From Winogradskyella tangerina (GTDB lineage Bacteria > Bacteroidota > Bacteroidia > Flavobacteriales > Flavobacteriaceae): a DNA stretch of 64,000 nucleotides. The DNA is taken from assembly GCF_003260205.1 (NCBI RefSeq), contig NZ_QERF01000001.1:489985-553984 (forward strand), in the 5' to 3' direction. The translations under genes were made by a program, and so were the position numbers. Below the pieces are notes generated by a model, which worked only from the letters and a program-made list of their open reading frames with translations, did not search any database and was not told the DNA's origin. Shown piece by piece: positions 37,865-46,929 of the stretch (within the stretch, counting starts at the first letter, position 1; every line of letters starts with the position of its first letter).

Positions 37865-39658
37865 ATGTCAGAAACATCCATCGACGTACAGATAAAAACC
37901 TTACCTCATCAGCCAGGCGTGTATCAGTATTTTGATGCCAATGACACTTTAATTTACGTTGGTAAAGCCAAGGATATTAAAAAGCGTGTAAGCAGCTATT
38001 TTACCAAGCATCACGACTCTGGAAAAACAAGAGTTTTGGTGAAAAATATTGCCTCTGTTAAGCACATTGTTGTTGAGACTGAAAGCGATGCTCTTCTATT
38101 AGAAAATAATCTCATTAAAAAGTATCAGCCTAAGTATAATGTGTTACTAAAGGATGATAAATCGTATCCGTGGATCTGCGTGAAGAAGGAACGCTTCCCT
38201 AGGGTATTTTCAACCAGGCGTGTTTTTAAGGATGGCTCTGAATATTTTGGCCCTTATACCAGTATGAAAACTGTGAGAACACTACTAGATCTTATAAAAG
38301 GGCTTTATCATTTGCGCACCTGTAATTATGATCTGTCTGAAGCTAAAATTGAAGCAGGAAAGTATAAGGTTTGCTTAGAGTTTCACCTCGGAAATTGCAA
38401 AGGCGCTTGTGAAGGCCGGGAGTCTGAAGAAGAATATCACGCCAATATCAAAGCCATCAGGCAGATTCTAAAAGGAAATTTCAAGGATTCATTGCAGCGA
38501 TTCAGGACTCAAATGAAGGATTACGCCGAGGCCATGCAATTTGAAGATGCTCAGAAGATAAAGGAGAAACTGGAGATTCTAGAGAATTATCAGGCGAAAT
38601 CTACGGTTGTAAATCCGAAGATCAGTAATGTCGATGTGTTTTCCATTGTTAGCGATGAAACCTATGCTTATATCAATTTCTTGCAGTTAAGCTATGGATC
38701 GATCATACGTTCACATACGCTCGAACTCAAAAAGAAACTCCAAGAATCAGACAAAGAATTATTAGAGATCGCCATTACAGAAATAAGACAGCGATTCAAT
38801 TCTAATTCAAAAGAAATATATGTGCCTTTTGAAGTTGATTTGGGTGAAACTGTAAAAGTTACTATTCCGAAACTTGGGGATAAAAAAAGCATCCTAGATC
38901 TCTCGAAGCGCAATGCGATGTACTATCGCATGGATAAATTGAAACAAATTAAGATTGTTGATCCAGATCGCCATGCCAATCGCATTATGGCACAGATGAA
39001 GGCCGATCTGCGTTTATCTGAAGAACCAAGACACATTGAATGCTTCGATAATTCTAACATTCAAGGTACCAATCCGGTAGCGGCTTGCGTTGTTTTCAAA
39101 AATGGAAAACCCAGCAAAAAAGATTATCGCCATTTTAATATAAAAACGGTTGAAGGTCCCGATGATTTTGCTTCAATGGAAGAAGTAGTTCACAGAAGGT
39201 ACAAAAGGCTATTGGAGGAAGATCAACCTTTACCTCAGCTTATCATTATTGATGGCGGAAAAGGACAACTGTCTTCGGCCTTAAAAAGTCTTGATCTTCT
39301 CGGTTTAAGAGGAAAAATTGCAATAATCGGAATTGCGAAACGTTTAGAAGAATTATTTTATCCAGATGATCCAATTCCATTATATTTAAACAAGAAAAGC
39401 GAAACGCTGAAAATCATTCAACAATTGCGAAATGAAGCGCATCGTTTTGGTATTGAGCACCATAGAAATCGAAGAAGTAAAAGTGCGCTTACAACAGAAT
39501 TAGAAAATATCCCAGGTGTTGGAGAGCAAACGATAATCGATCTCATGAAGGAATTTAAAACTGTAAAACGCATTGCCAATGCCAAACTCGATGAACTTGA
39601 AGCTGTCGTTGGTGTTTCACGCGCTAATAAAGTATATAATTACTATCATAAAGAATAA
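37865..39658 (+). CDS. uvrC: UvrABC excinuclease subunit C
   Basis: 597 residues, full length. UvrC makes both incisions in nucleotide excision repair. The GIY-YIG nuclease domain is at the N-terminus (GVYQYFDANDTLIYVGKAKDIKKRVSSYF). The UvrB-interacting UVR motif follows (MQFEDAQKIKEKLEILENY, about residue 222). Next is the RNase H-like domain with IECFDNSNIQGTNPVAACVVF and IIIDGGKGQLSSA. A C-terminal helix-hairpin-helix closes the chain (NIPGVGEQTIIDLMKEF). The start is ATG at 37865. The patatin gene follows 2 bases after the stop, so the two are likely co-transcribed. Confidence 0.98.
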   Translation: MSETSIDVQIKTLPHQPGVYQYFDANDTLIYVGKAKDIKKRVSSYFTKHHDSGKTRVLVKNIASVKHIVVETESDALLLENNLIKKYQPKYNVLLKDDKSYPWICVKKERFPRVFSTRRVFKDGSEYFGPYTSMKTVRTLLDLIKGLYHLRTCNYDLSEAKIEAGKYKVCLEFHLGNCKGACEGRESEEEYHANIKAIRQILKGNFKDSLQRFRTQMKDYAEAMQFEDAQKIKEKLEILENYQAKSTVVNPKISNVDVFSIVSDETYAYINFLQLSYGSIIRSHTLELKKKLQESDKELLEIAITEIRQRFNSNSKEIYVPFEVDLGETVKVTIPKLGDKKSILDLSKRNAMYYRMDKLKQIKIVDPDRHANRIMAQMKADLRLSEEPRHIECFDNSNIQGTNPVAACVVFKNGKPSKKDYRHFNIKTVEGPDDFASMEEVVHRRYKRLLEEDQPLPQLIIIDGGKGQLSSALKSLDLLGLRGKIAIIGIAKRLEELFYPDDPIPLYLNKKSETLKIIQQLRNEAHRFGIEHHRNRRSKSALTTELENIPGVGEQTIIDLMKEFKTVKRIANAKLDELEAVVGVSRANKVYNYYHKE

Positions 39659-39660
39659 TT

Positions 39661-41925
39661 TTGAAGCTGTCCCAAACATATCGCCTAAAGTGCAAATTCA
39701 TATTGCAGCTGATTATTCTTTGTGTCTTCATATTTAATATTTCAAATTTACACGCTCAGAAAGAGGAACAACCAAAAGTAGGATTAGTGCTCAGTGGTGG
39801 CGGTGCTAAAGGTTTTGCTCATATTGGAGCCCTCAAGGTAATTGATAGCTTAGGCATAAAAATAGATTATGTTGCGGGCACAAGTATGGGCGCTATTATT
39901 GGTTCTCTATATGCAACTGGCTATTCTGGCAAACAGCTCGAAGAATTATTCAATATTATTGACTTCAATGAACTGATTAATGATGAATTTCCTAGGTCGT
40001 CCAAACCATTTTACGAACGAGAAAACGCTGAGAAATACGCCGTAAGCCTTCCTTTTGATAACTTCAAAATAAATTTACCTTCAGGTTTGTCTCGGGGGCA
40101 GAATGTTTACAATTTATTGTATCAATTGATGATTCCTGTTAGTGAGATCAGAGATTTTGAGCAACTGCCTATCCCTTTTTTCTGTATTGCTACCAATATC
40201 GAAACCGGAGAATCCGTAGTAATGGACAAAGGCAGCCTACCAGAAGCTGTTACAGCTAGCGGTGCACTACCGTCTTTATTTCAACCTGTAACTATAGACG
40301 ACACCATTTATCTCGATGGTGGCGTTACCAACAATTTCCCTGTGGAAGAGCTTCGTGCCAAAGGCATGGACATTATTATTGGTGTAGATGTTCAGGATGC
40401 GCTTAAAGATCGTGAGTCTTTAAAATCTGCACCCGAGATATTAGTTCAGATTAATAATTTCCGAACGATAAATGCCATGAAAAGTAAGGTGTCGCTGACC
40501 GATATTTATATCAAACCAGACATCACCAACTTTTCGGTGATCTCCTTCGATGAAGGACGCGATATTATTGCCAACGGCGAAGCAGCAGCAAGGTCAAACA
40601 TGATGCAACTTATTGAGGTAAAAAATCAACAGAACGAACCACCAACAAGATCAATACTTCAAATTCAAGATAGTTTGAAGATCAATGCCATTAATATAAG
40701 TGGTAATGAAAGATATACCCGATCTTATCTCCTTGGAAAACTCAAATTCAAAAATGGCGAATATATTAGCTATTCAGATTTTAAAGAGGGCATTAATAAT
40801 CTCATTGCCACCAATAATTTTGAAACATTTCGATATAGATTAGAACCAAGTAAGAGCAATTCAGGTCATAATTTAGTCGGCGACATTAGAGAGTCTGAGG
40901 CTTCTACTTTCTTAAAACTTGGCGTTCATTATGATGGCTTATACAAAAGTGCCGCTTTGGCAAACATCACAAAAAAGCGCTTACTATTCAATAATGACAT
41001 TGCTTCTTTAGACGTGATTTTGGGTGATAATTCAAGATTTAATTTTGATTACTTCATCGACAAAGGTTTCTATTTGAGCATTGGTATTAAATCGCGCTTC
41101 AATCAATTCAATAAAAATGTGAATCCTTTACTAGCATTGGAAGAAGGTTCGCCTTTGCTTTCTGGATTAAACAAAATCGATGTAGAGCTAACGGATTTTA
41201 CAAATCAGATCTATGTTCAAACTATATTTAGAAGAGATTTCGCATTGCGACTTGGTGCAGAGCATAAACGCTTAAAAATAACTTCGGAAACCATAATTGA
41301 CGACGATCAGGAAGATGAATTTACCTTCGATAATACAGACTATTTCAGTGTATTTGGTAATCTAGTTTTTGATGATTACGACAATCCATATTTTCCAAAA
41401 TCCGGTTTCTACTTCAACGGAGATTTTCATTTGTACCTTAATGCTTCCGATTTTAATGCAGACTTCGAGCAATTCTCTATTGCTAAGGCAGATATTGGTT
41501 ATGCCTTTAGTTTTTCAGATCGAGTTGCACTTAAAACCGAAACAAGTGGCGGTTTTAAAATAGGAGATAATTCTACAACGGCACTCGGGTTTGGTCTTGG
41601 AGGTTATGGCAATAACTTTATAAATAATTTTCATTCGTTTTACGGCTATGATTATTTAGAGCTATCTGGTGACAGTTTTGTGAAAGCCACATTTACGCTC
41701 GATTATGAAATATTCAAAAAACATCATATTCTATTAGCGGCCAACTATGCGAACATTGAAGATCGAATTTTTGAATCAGGCGAATGGTTTACCTCGCCAG
41801 ATTATAGCGGATATGCCGTGGGTTATTCTCTGGAAACATTCTTAGGTCCGCTTGAAGGCAAATACACCTACTCTCCAGATACTGGAAGGTCTTACTGGTT
41901 TTTTAATCTAGGATTTTGGTTTTAG
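39661..41925 (+). CDS. Patatin-like phospholipase fused to POTRA and outer-membrane barrel
   Basis: 754 residues from a TTG start, with a signal peptide ending near SNLHAQ. The patatin domain (about 38-300) has the oxyanion SGGGAKGFAHIG, the nucleophile Ser75 in GTSMG and the dyad Asp219 in DGGVTNNFP, all intact. A POTRA-like segment follows (INAINISGNERYTRSYLLGKLKFKNG, about 340-420). The C-terminal ~330 residues form an Omp85/BamA-like beta-barrel ending in SYWFFNLGFWF with a terminal aromatic. This is the architecture of PlpD-type (type Vd-like) lipases. The barrel could insert the lipase in the outer membrane facing periplasm or outside. Lipid target unknown. Confidence 0.88.
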   Translation: MKLSQTYRLKCKFILQLIILCVFIFNISNLHAQKEEQPKVGLVLSGGGAKGFAHIGALKVIDSLGIKIDYVAGTSMGAIIGSLYATGYSGKQLEELFNIIDFNELINDEFPRSSKPFYERENAEKYAVSLPFDNFKINLPSGLSRGQNVYNLLYQLMIPVSEIRDFEQLPIPFFCIATNIETGESVVMDKGSLPEAVTASGALPSLFQPVTIDDTIYLDGGVTNNFPVEELRAKGMDIIIGVDVQDALKDRESLKSAPEILVQINNFRTINAMKSKVSLTDIYIKPDITNFSVISFDEGRDIIANGEAAARSNMMQLIEVKNQQNEPPTRSILQIQDSLKINAINISGNERYTRSYLLGKLKFKNGEYISYSDFKEGINNLIATNNFETFRYRLEPSKSNSGHNLVGDIRESEASTFLKLGVHYDGLYKSAALANITKKRLLFNNDIASLDVILGDNSRFNFDYFIDKGFYLSIGIKSRFNQFNKNVNPLLALEEGSPLLSGLNKIDVELTDFTNQIYVQTIFRRDFALRLGAEHKRLKITSETIIDDDQEDEFTFDNTDYFSVFGNLVFDDYDNPYFPKSGFYFNGDFHLYLNASDFNADFEQFSIAKADIGYAFSFSDRVALKTETSGGFKIGDNSTTALGFGLGGYGNNFINNFHSFYGYDYLELSGDSFVKATFTLDYEIFKKHHILLAANYANIEDRIFESGEWFTSPDYSGYAVGYSLETFLGPLEGKYTYSPDTGRSYWFFNLGFWF

Positions 41926-42132
41926 GCTAAAATTTTTCAACTTTGTGTCACTATGGAACCATTTTGGGCAGATATTAAACTTCATTTACACTTCCTGATT
42001 AAAAGGAATCCTGAGTAGTGGTGCGCACTTATTCTTTTCACAACAAGAATTACCCCTTTTTTTGTAACTTTAAAACAGTATAGATACACACGAATTTATC
42101 GCAATGTATCTTCAAATTTAAACCCTTAAAAT

Positions 42133-43290
42133 ATGCCTTTTTATCATAAATTAGGGAACATCCCACCAAAACGCCATACGCAATTCAAAAAGCCTAATGG
42201 TGACTTTTATTACGAGCAATTATTTGGAACTATTGGTTTTGATGGCATGTCCACCAATAGTTACCACGAGCAACGACCAACTCAGGTGAAATCTATTAAC
42301 AAACAGTATAGTGTAGCACCAAAAGTCGCAAAGGCCAATAATATGCAATCGTACCGTTTTCATGGATTTAAAGTAAAGCCTGAAAATGACTATTTAGACA
42401 GCAGAAAGATCGTTTTAACCAATAGCGATTGTAACATTATATTGGCTGCACCTAAGCAATCTACAGAAGACTATTTTTACAAAAATACCGATGCCGATGA
42501 ATTGATCTTTATCCATAAAGGCTCTGGTAAATTAAGAACCCATCTCGGAAATTTAGATTTTAAATACGGTGATTATTTGCTAGTACCACGCGGTATCATT
42601 TATAAAATGGACTTCGACACGGAGGATAACCGATTATTCATTGTTGAGTCTTATCGACCTATCTACACACCAAAACGTTATCGCAATTGGTTTGGCCAAC
42701 TTTTAGAACATTCTCCATTTTGCGAGCGCGATCTAAGGCAACCTCATGAACTAGAAACCTATAATGAGTCAGGTGATTTTCTTATCAAAATTAAAAAGCA
42801 AGACGAGATTATTGAAATGGTCTATGCCTCACATCCTTTTGATGTTGTAGGATATGATGGTTATAATTATCCATATGCCTTTTCTATTCATGATTTTGAA
42901 CCCATAACAGGACGTGTGCACCAACCGCCGCCAGTGCATCAAACCTTTGAAACAGATGCCTTTGTGGTATGCAGCTTTGTACCTAGACTCTACGATTATC
43001 ATCCATTAGCAGTGCCTGCGCCTTACAATCACAGCAATATTGATAGTGACGAAGTATTGTATTACGTTGATGGTGATTTTATGAGTAGAAATGATATCGA
43101 TGCAGGTCATATTTCTTTACATCCTGCAGGAATTCCACACGGACCGCATCCTGGAGCTATGGAGCGCAGTATTGGAAAAGTGAAAACCGATGAATTAGCC
43201 GTAATGGTAGATACATTCAAACCCCTGAAGGTCACTGAAGAAGCACTTAAAATAGCTGACGAAGATTACTTTAAATCTTGGTTAGAATAA
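42133..43290 (+). CDS. hmgA: Homogentisate 1,2-dioxygenase
   Basis: 385 residues, a non-haem iron enzyme opening the ring of homogentisate in tyrosine/phenylalanine degradation. The cupin fold carries DELIFIHKGSGKLRTHLG, VPRGIIYKMDF and the C-terminal metal region PPVHQTFETDAFVVC...HPAGIPHGPHPGAMERS. It is somewhat shorter than the ~430-residue proteobacterial enzyme, as in other Bacteroidota. hppD, the preceding enzyme of the pathway, lies 460 bases downstream, separated only by a small inverted-repeat element. The 207-base gap upstream holds no credible gene. Confidence 0.93.
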   Translation: MPFYHKLGNIPPKRHTQFKKPNGDFYYEQLFGTIGFDGMSTNSYHEQRPTQVKSINKQYSVAPKVAKANNMQSYRFHGFKVKPENDYLDSRKIVLTNSDCNIILAAPKQSTEDYFYKNTDADELIFIHKGSGKLRTHLGNLDFKYGDYLLVPRGIIYKMDFDTEDNRLFIVESYRPIYTPKRYRNWFGQLLEHSPFCERDLRQPHELETYNESGDFLIKIKKQDEIIEMVYASHPFDVVGYDGYNYPYAFSIHDFEPITGRVHQPPPVHQTFETDAFVVCSFVPRLYDYHPLAVPAPYNHSNIDSDEVLYYVDGDFMSRNDIDAGHISLHPAGIPHGPHPGAMERSIGKVKTDELAVMVDTFKPLKVTEEALKIADEDYFKSWLE

Positions 43291-43316
43291 ACATAAATCA
43301 ATATAAAAATTAAAAA

Positions 43317-43749
43317 AATTAGTCAATGAGCTAATTAGAAAATGAGCGAATAATGAAATTTTCGAATAGTGAGAAATATCAAAACAATCCCATCTTAAAA
43401 GAGACTTTTGAGTTTTCACTTTTGATTGTTCAATATTCCGAACTTTTGGAAGCTAATAGAAAGTTTGTTGTTGCTAAACAATTGATTCGCTCAGGAACAT
43501 CGATCGGAGCTAATGTAAAAGAAGCTCAAAATGCCGAAAGTAAAGCTGATTTCATTCATAAAATGAAAATAGCCTTGAAAGAGGCAGATGAAACAGAGTA
43601 TTGGTTATTTCTTTGTGAAAGCCTCGAGGCATACCCAGACACTAATGAATTAATCAACAAATTAAATACGATAATTAAAATATTAAACAAAATCATTAGC
43701 AGTTCGTATAAATAATTATCTCATCTGCTAATTTTCTAATTCACTAATT
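43317..43749 (+). mobile_element. Inverted-repeat element carrying a four-helix-bundle gene
   Basis: Imperfect 30-base inverted repeats bound the region: 43317-43346 and 43720-43749. They match at 24 of 30 positions without gaps when one is reverse-complemented. The repeats contain iterated AATTAG/AATGAG units. The right repeat ends exactly at the hppD start codon. Only one gene lies inside, and the flanks are two consecutive genes of one pathway. This supports an inserted, possibly mobile or mobilised, unit. No transposase and no target-site duplication were identified. Confidence 0.55.
43353..43715 (+). CDS. Four-helix-bundle protein (S23/IVP family)
   Basis: 120 residues, all-helical. It shows the family pattern SEKYQNNPILKETFEFSLLIVQYSELL, the basic/Gly segment KQLIRSGTSIGANVKEAQNAESKADFIHKMKIALKEADETEYWL, and a C-terminal helix. 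Relatives include proteins encoded in 23S rRNA intervening sequences and the Avd accessory protein of diversity-generating retroelements, and they assemble as pentameric bundles. No reverse transcriptase or variable repeat is nearby, so a retroelement is not supported. It lies between inverted repeats separating hmgA from hppD. The role is unknown. Confidence 0.88.
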   Translation: MKFSNSEKYQNNPILKETFEFSLLIVQYSELLEANRKFVVAKQLIRSGTSIGANVKEAQNAESKADFIHKMKIALKEADETEYWLFLCESLEAYPDTNELINKLNTIIKILNKIISSSYK

Positions 43750-44907
43750 ATGAAAGAAGTAAAATCCGTTAATTACGGTTTAGAAAAAATATTTGAAGGA
43801 GCACAAGATTTCCTCCCACTTTTAGGAACAGATTATGTTGAACTTTACGTAGGTAATGCCAAGCAATCTGCACATTTTTATAAGACAGCATTTGGATTTC
43901 AATCATATGCCTATAAAGGATTAGAAACAGGGTCTAAAGATCATGTTAGTTATGTTTTGAAACAAGACAAGATCCGCTTAGTCCTTACTACACCTTTAAA
44001 TAGTCAGTCACCCATTAACGATCATATTGTTAAGCATGGTGATGGTGTGAAGGTTATTGCTCTATGGGTAGATGACGCCCGAAAGTCTTACGAAGAAACC
44101 ACGAAACGCGGTGCAAAATCCTACATGGAACCTGTTGTAGAAAAGGATGAATTCGGCGAAGTCGTTAGAGCAGGTATCTACACCTACGGAGAAACTGTAC
44201 ACATGTTTGTTGAACGTAAAAATTACGATGGCATTTTTATGCCTGGTTTCGTAGAATGGAACAGCGAATACAATCCAGAATCGGTAGGCCTAAAATACAT
44301 CGACCATATGGTTGGTAATGTTGGCTGGGGACAAATGAATACCTGGGTAAAATGGTACGAAGAGGTTATGGGCTTTGTGAATTTCCTTTCTTTCGATGAC
44401 AAGCAAATTCATACAGAATATTCAGCCTTAATGAGTAAAGTGATGAGTAATGGCAATGGCCGAATTAAATTTCCAATAAATGAGCCAGCAAAAGCAGCAA
44501 AAAAATCACAGATCGAAGAGTATTTAGATTTTTATGAAGGGTCAGGAGTTCAGCATATCGCTGTAGCAACAGATGATATCATTAAGACGGTATCACAATT
44601 AAAAGCACGAGGTGTAGAATTTTTACCTCCGCCACCACAAGCATATTACGATATGATCCCAGAGCGCTTAGGTGTTCATATGGAAATGATGAAAGAGGAT
44701 ATTACTGAACTTCAGAAGTTATCAATACTAGTTGACGCAGACGAAGAAGGCTATCTGCTTCAAATATTTACCAAACCTGTTGAAGACCGACCAACGTTAT
44801 TCTTCGAAATAATTCAGCGTATGGGCGCACAAGGTTTTGGTGCTGGTAATTTCAAAGCTTTATTTGAATCGATTGAACGCGAGCAGGCCAAGAGAGGTAC
44901 TTTATAA
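43750..44907 (+). CDS. hppD: 4-hydroxyphenylpyruvate dioxygenase
   Basis: 385 residues, a two-domain VOC-fold Fe(II) enzyme converting 4-hydroxyphenylpyruvate to homogentisate. The N-terminal domain starts VELYVGNAKQSAHFYKTAFGF. The C-terminal catalytic domain has the metal ligands in IDHMVGNV (first His), GVQHIAVATDDI (second His) and a Glu in LFFEIIQRMGAQGFGAGNFKALFESIE. The product feeds hmgA upstream. The ATG abuts the right inverted repeat of the inserted element, so that repeat now forms its leader. Confidence 0.96.
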   Translation: MKEVKSVNYGLEKIFEGAQDFLPLLGTDYVELYVGNAKQSAHFYKTAFGFQSYAYKGLETGSKDHVSYVLKQDKIRLVLTTPLNSQSPINDHIVKHGDGVKVIALWVDDARKSYEETTKRGAKSYMEPVVEKDEFGEVVRAGIYTYGETVHMFVERKNYDGIFMPGFVEWNSEYNPESVGLKYIDHMVGNVGWGQMNTWVKWYEEVMGFVNFLSFDDKQIHTEYSALMSKVMSNGNGRIKFPINEPAKAAKKSQIEEYLDFYEGSGVQHIAVATDDIIKTVSQLKARGVEFLPPPPQAYYDMIPERLGVHMEMMKEDITELQKLSILVDADEEGYLLQIFTKPVEDRPTLFFEIIQRMGAQGFGAGNFKALFESIEREQAKRGTL

Positions 44908-45186
44908 AATTAAAGCGCGTTTAGATCCCTACTTCTAAACGCGCTGATAAAAAACCAACTCTAAAATTTATTACACAAAAACAAATTGCTATTTCAGTGT
45001 TTTGGTTTGTACTACAAATACATCGAGTATCTTAGAAAATGTGAGCATTTATCGAAAAAAAATTTAGAACAACTAATGTTTTTGACTGTTTTTCAGGCTT
45101 TTAGTAGATTTGGAACAGTAATTGTATTTAAGAGAATAGTAACATTGTTTTTACGTTACATTAATTAAATTTACGGACTAAAGGAT
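44908..45186. other. Intergenic region after hppD with 12-bp hairpin
   Basis: 279 bases. A perfect 12-bp GC-rich stem (44914-44925 with 44934-44945) with an 8-base loop follows the hppD stop. No T run follows, so termination would be non-canonical. The rest is AT-rich, including GCATTTATCGAAAA near 45044, and presumably holds the promoter of the DUF3108-kynA group. The only element-like string is a poor TAAATTTA at about 45166. A 60-residue frame inside does not look like a protein. Confidence 0.5.
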
Positions 45187-45981
45187 ATGAAATATTTATT
45201 GACCATATTAATTTTCTTAGTCGGCCTAAAAGCTCCTAATCTTCAAAAAGAAACTGCCTTTCAATCGGGAGAGTGGTTTAAATTTAAGATGAGCTATAGT
45301 GGTTGGCTTAAAGCTGGAGAAGCAACCCTCAAAGTTGAAGAGAAAAAACTTAAAGGTAAACCTGTTTACCATGTAGTTGGTAAGGGTAAAACTACGGGTG
45401 CTGTTAATCTATTCTTTAAGGTTAGAGATCGCTATGAAAGTTATTTTGATCGCGAAACAGGAGTTCCTTATAAATTTATAAGAAAAATTGACGAAGGTGG
45501 TCATACCAAAGATATTGAGATAGAATTTGATCAACAGCAGCAAAAGGCCATTGTCAATAATAAAAAGCATAAAAAAGTAAAAACATTTGCTACTGAGAAA
45601 GATGTACAAGATATGGTTTCTATGTACTATTATCTCAGAAACAGTATTGACGTTTCAACCTTAAAAAAAGGAGACGAAATAACAACCAATATGTTTTTTG
45701 ATGAAGAAAATTACGGATTCAAATTAAAGTACTTGGGCAAAGAAACGATTAAGGTAGATATTAATGGTTCTCGCGTTAAAGTGAAGTCACTAAAATTTAG
45801 ACCCTATGTTATGGCGGGCCGTGTTTTTAAGGAAGAAGAAAGTTTAACATTATGGGTTAGTGCAGATAAAAACCGAATTCCATTAAAGATAAAGGCAGAT
45901 CTTGCTGTAGGGTCACTACGCGCAGATTTGGTTCAGTTTAAGGGATTAAAGCATTACTTTCCAATTATATTTGATAATTAA
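45187..45981 (+). CDS. DUF3108 exported protein
   Basis: 264 residues with an N-terminal hydrophobic segment (LLTILIFLVGLKAP). The DUF3108 pattern is clear: FQSGEWFKFKMSYSGWLKAGEATLKV near the start, VRDRYESYFDRETGVPYKFIRKIDEGG in the middle, and a C-terminal LTLWVSADKNRIPLKIKADLAVGSLRADL. The family is periplasmic or outer-membrane associated and beta-rich, with unknown function. It begins a tight plus-strand group with tryptophan dioxygenase (3-base gap), an M23 peptidase and pgi. A functional link with tryptophan catabolism is not evident. Confidence 0.85.
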   Translation: MKYLLTILIFLVGLKAPNLQKETAFQSGEWFKFKMSYSGWLKAGEATLKVEEKKLKGKPVYHVVGKGKTTGAVNLFFKVRDRYESYFDRETGVPYKFIRKIDEGGHTKDIEIEFDQQQQKAIVNNKKHKKVKTFATEKDVQDMVSMYYYLRNSIDVSTLKKGDEITTNMFFDEENYGFKLKYLGKETIKVDINGSRVKVKSLKFRPYVMAGRVFKEEESLTLWVSADKNRIPLKIKADLAVGSLRADLVQFKGLKHYFPIIFDN

Positions 45982-45984
45982 TTT

Positions 45985-46917
45985 ATGTCAGACCAACCAA
46001 ATTACGACGACATTATTAAAGCACTTCAGGAGAAGTATAACAACATAGACCAAGATACAGACGACCATTTATACGGCTTGCTATATAGCAAGCCGATTAC
46101 GTATTGGGACTATATACAAACTGATGCGCTTCTAAATCTTCAGATTCAGCGTACAACTTTGCCAGATGAAATGGTATTCATTGCCTATCATCAGATCAAC
46201 GAACTGATCTTTAAAATGATTCTCTGGGAGATTTCACAAGTAGCCGAAAAAGAAAATTTAGATGTGGTCTTTTTTGAAAGCAAAATAATGCGAATAAGTC
46301 GCTATTTTGATATGCTTACAACCTCGTTCAATATTATGCGTGAAGGCATGGAGGTTGAACAGTACATGAAGTTTCGTTATACACTTACGCCGGCTAGTGG
46401 ATTTCAAAGCGCGCAATACAGGTTTATTGAATTTGCCTCTACGGAATTGATCAATCTCATCGATTACAGATTTAGAGCAAATATTGATAGAAATACGCCT
46501 TATACACATGCATTTGAGCATTTGTATTGGCAAGCCGCTGGAAAAGATCATAAAACAGGTGAAAAATCCACACTTTTGGTTAATTTTGAAGCGCGTTACA
46601 AAGACGAGTTCTTAAGATTTATGGAAATGTATAATACCAAGAATCTCTGGACACGCTTTAAAGAATTACCAAAAGAAGATCAGCAGGATAAAGATTTGGT
46701 AAAAGCTATGCGCCATTTTGATTATACAGTTAACGTAACCTGGGTGATGGCCCACTATAATGCCGCCAAGCATTACATAGATAGTGGAATTGGAGATGGT
46801 GAAGCTACTGGAGGAAGCGATTGGAAAAAATACATGCATCCTAAATATCAAAGGCGAATTTTCTTTCCAGATTTATGGACAGAAGAAGAATTAGAAAATT
46901 GGGGAAATAACATATAA
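45985..46917 (+). CDS. kynA: Tryptophan 2,3-dioxygenase
   Basis: 310 residues, a haem enzyme opening the indole ring of tryptophan to N-formylkynurenine. Family motifs are HLYGLLYSKPITYWDYIQTDALLNLQ at the N-terminus and MVFIAYHQINELIFKMILWEI (distal His and substrate carboxylate-binding residues). RYTLTPASGFQSAQYRFIEF and TWVMAHYNAAKHYIDSGIGDGEATGGSDW (proximal haem His and the GTGGS-like loop) complete the set. It lies 3 bases after the DUF3108 gene and 12 bases before an M23 peptidase gene. Other kynurenine-pathway genes are not in the window. Confidence 0.95.
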   Translation: MSDQPNYDDIIKALQEKYNNIDQDTDDHLYGLLYSKPITYWDYIQTDALLNLQIQRTTLPDEMVFIAYHQINELIFKMILWEISQVAEKENLDVVFFESKIMRISRYFDMLTTSFNIMREGMEVEQYMKFRYTLTPASGFQSAQYRFIEFASTELINLIDYRFRANIDRNTPYTHAFEHLYWQAAGKDHKTGEKSTLLVNFEARYKDEFLRFMEMYNTKNLWTRFKELPKEDQQDKDLVKAMRHFDYTVNVTWVMAHYNAAKHYIDSGIGDGEATGGSDWKKYMHPKYQRRIFFPDLWTEEELENWGNNI

Positions 46918-46929
46918 TTAGCAGCATTA

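Noticed and set aside
41953..42018. 21-codon frame MEPFWADIKLHLHFLIKRNPE before hmgA, preceded by CAACTTTG
   Set aside because: It has no coupling, no recognisable character and only a partial promoter match; too weak to call a gene.
43353..43715. Diversity-generating retroelement suggested by the Avd-like helix-bundle protein
   Set aside because: No reverse transcriptase, template repeat or variable repeat is present in the neighbourhood.
44986..45168. 60-residue plus-strand frame between hppD and the DUF3108 gene
   Set aside because: It is Leu/Phe/Lys-rich, AT-driven composition with no family resemblance, lies where the promoter of the next operon must be, and has no coupling to neighbours.
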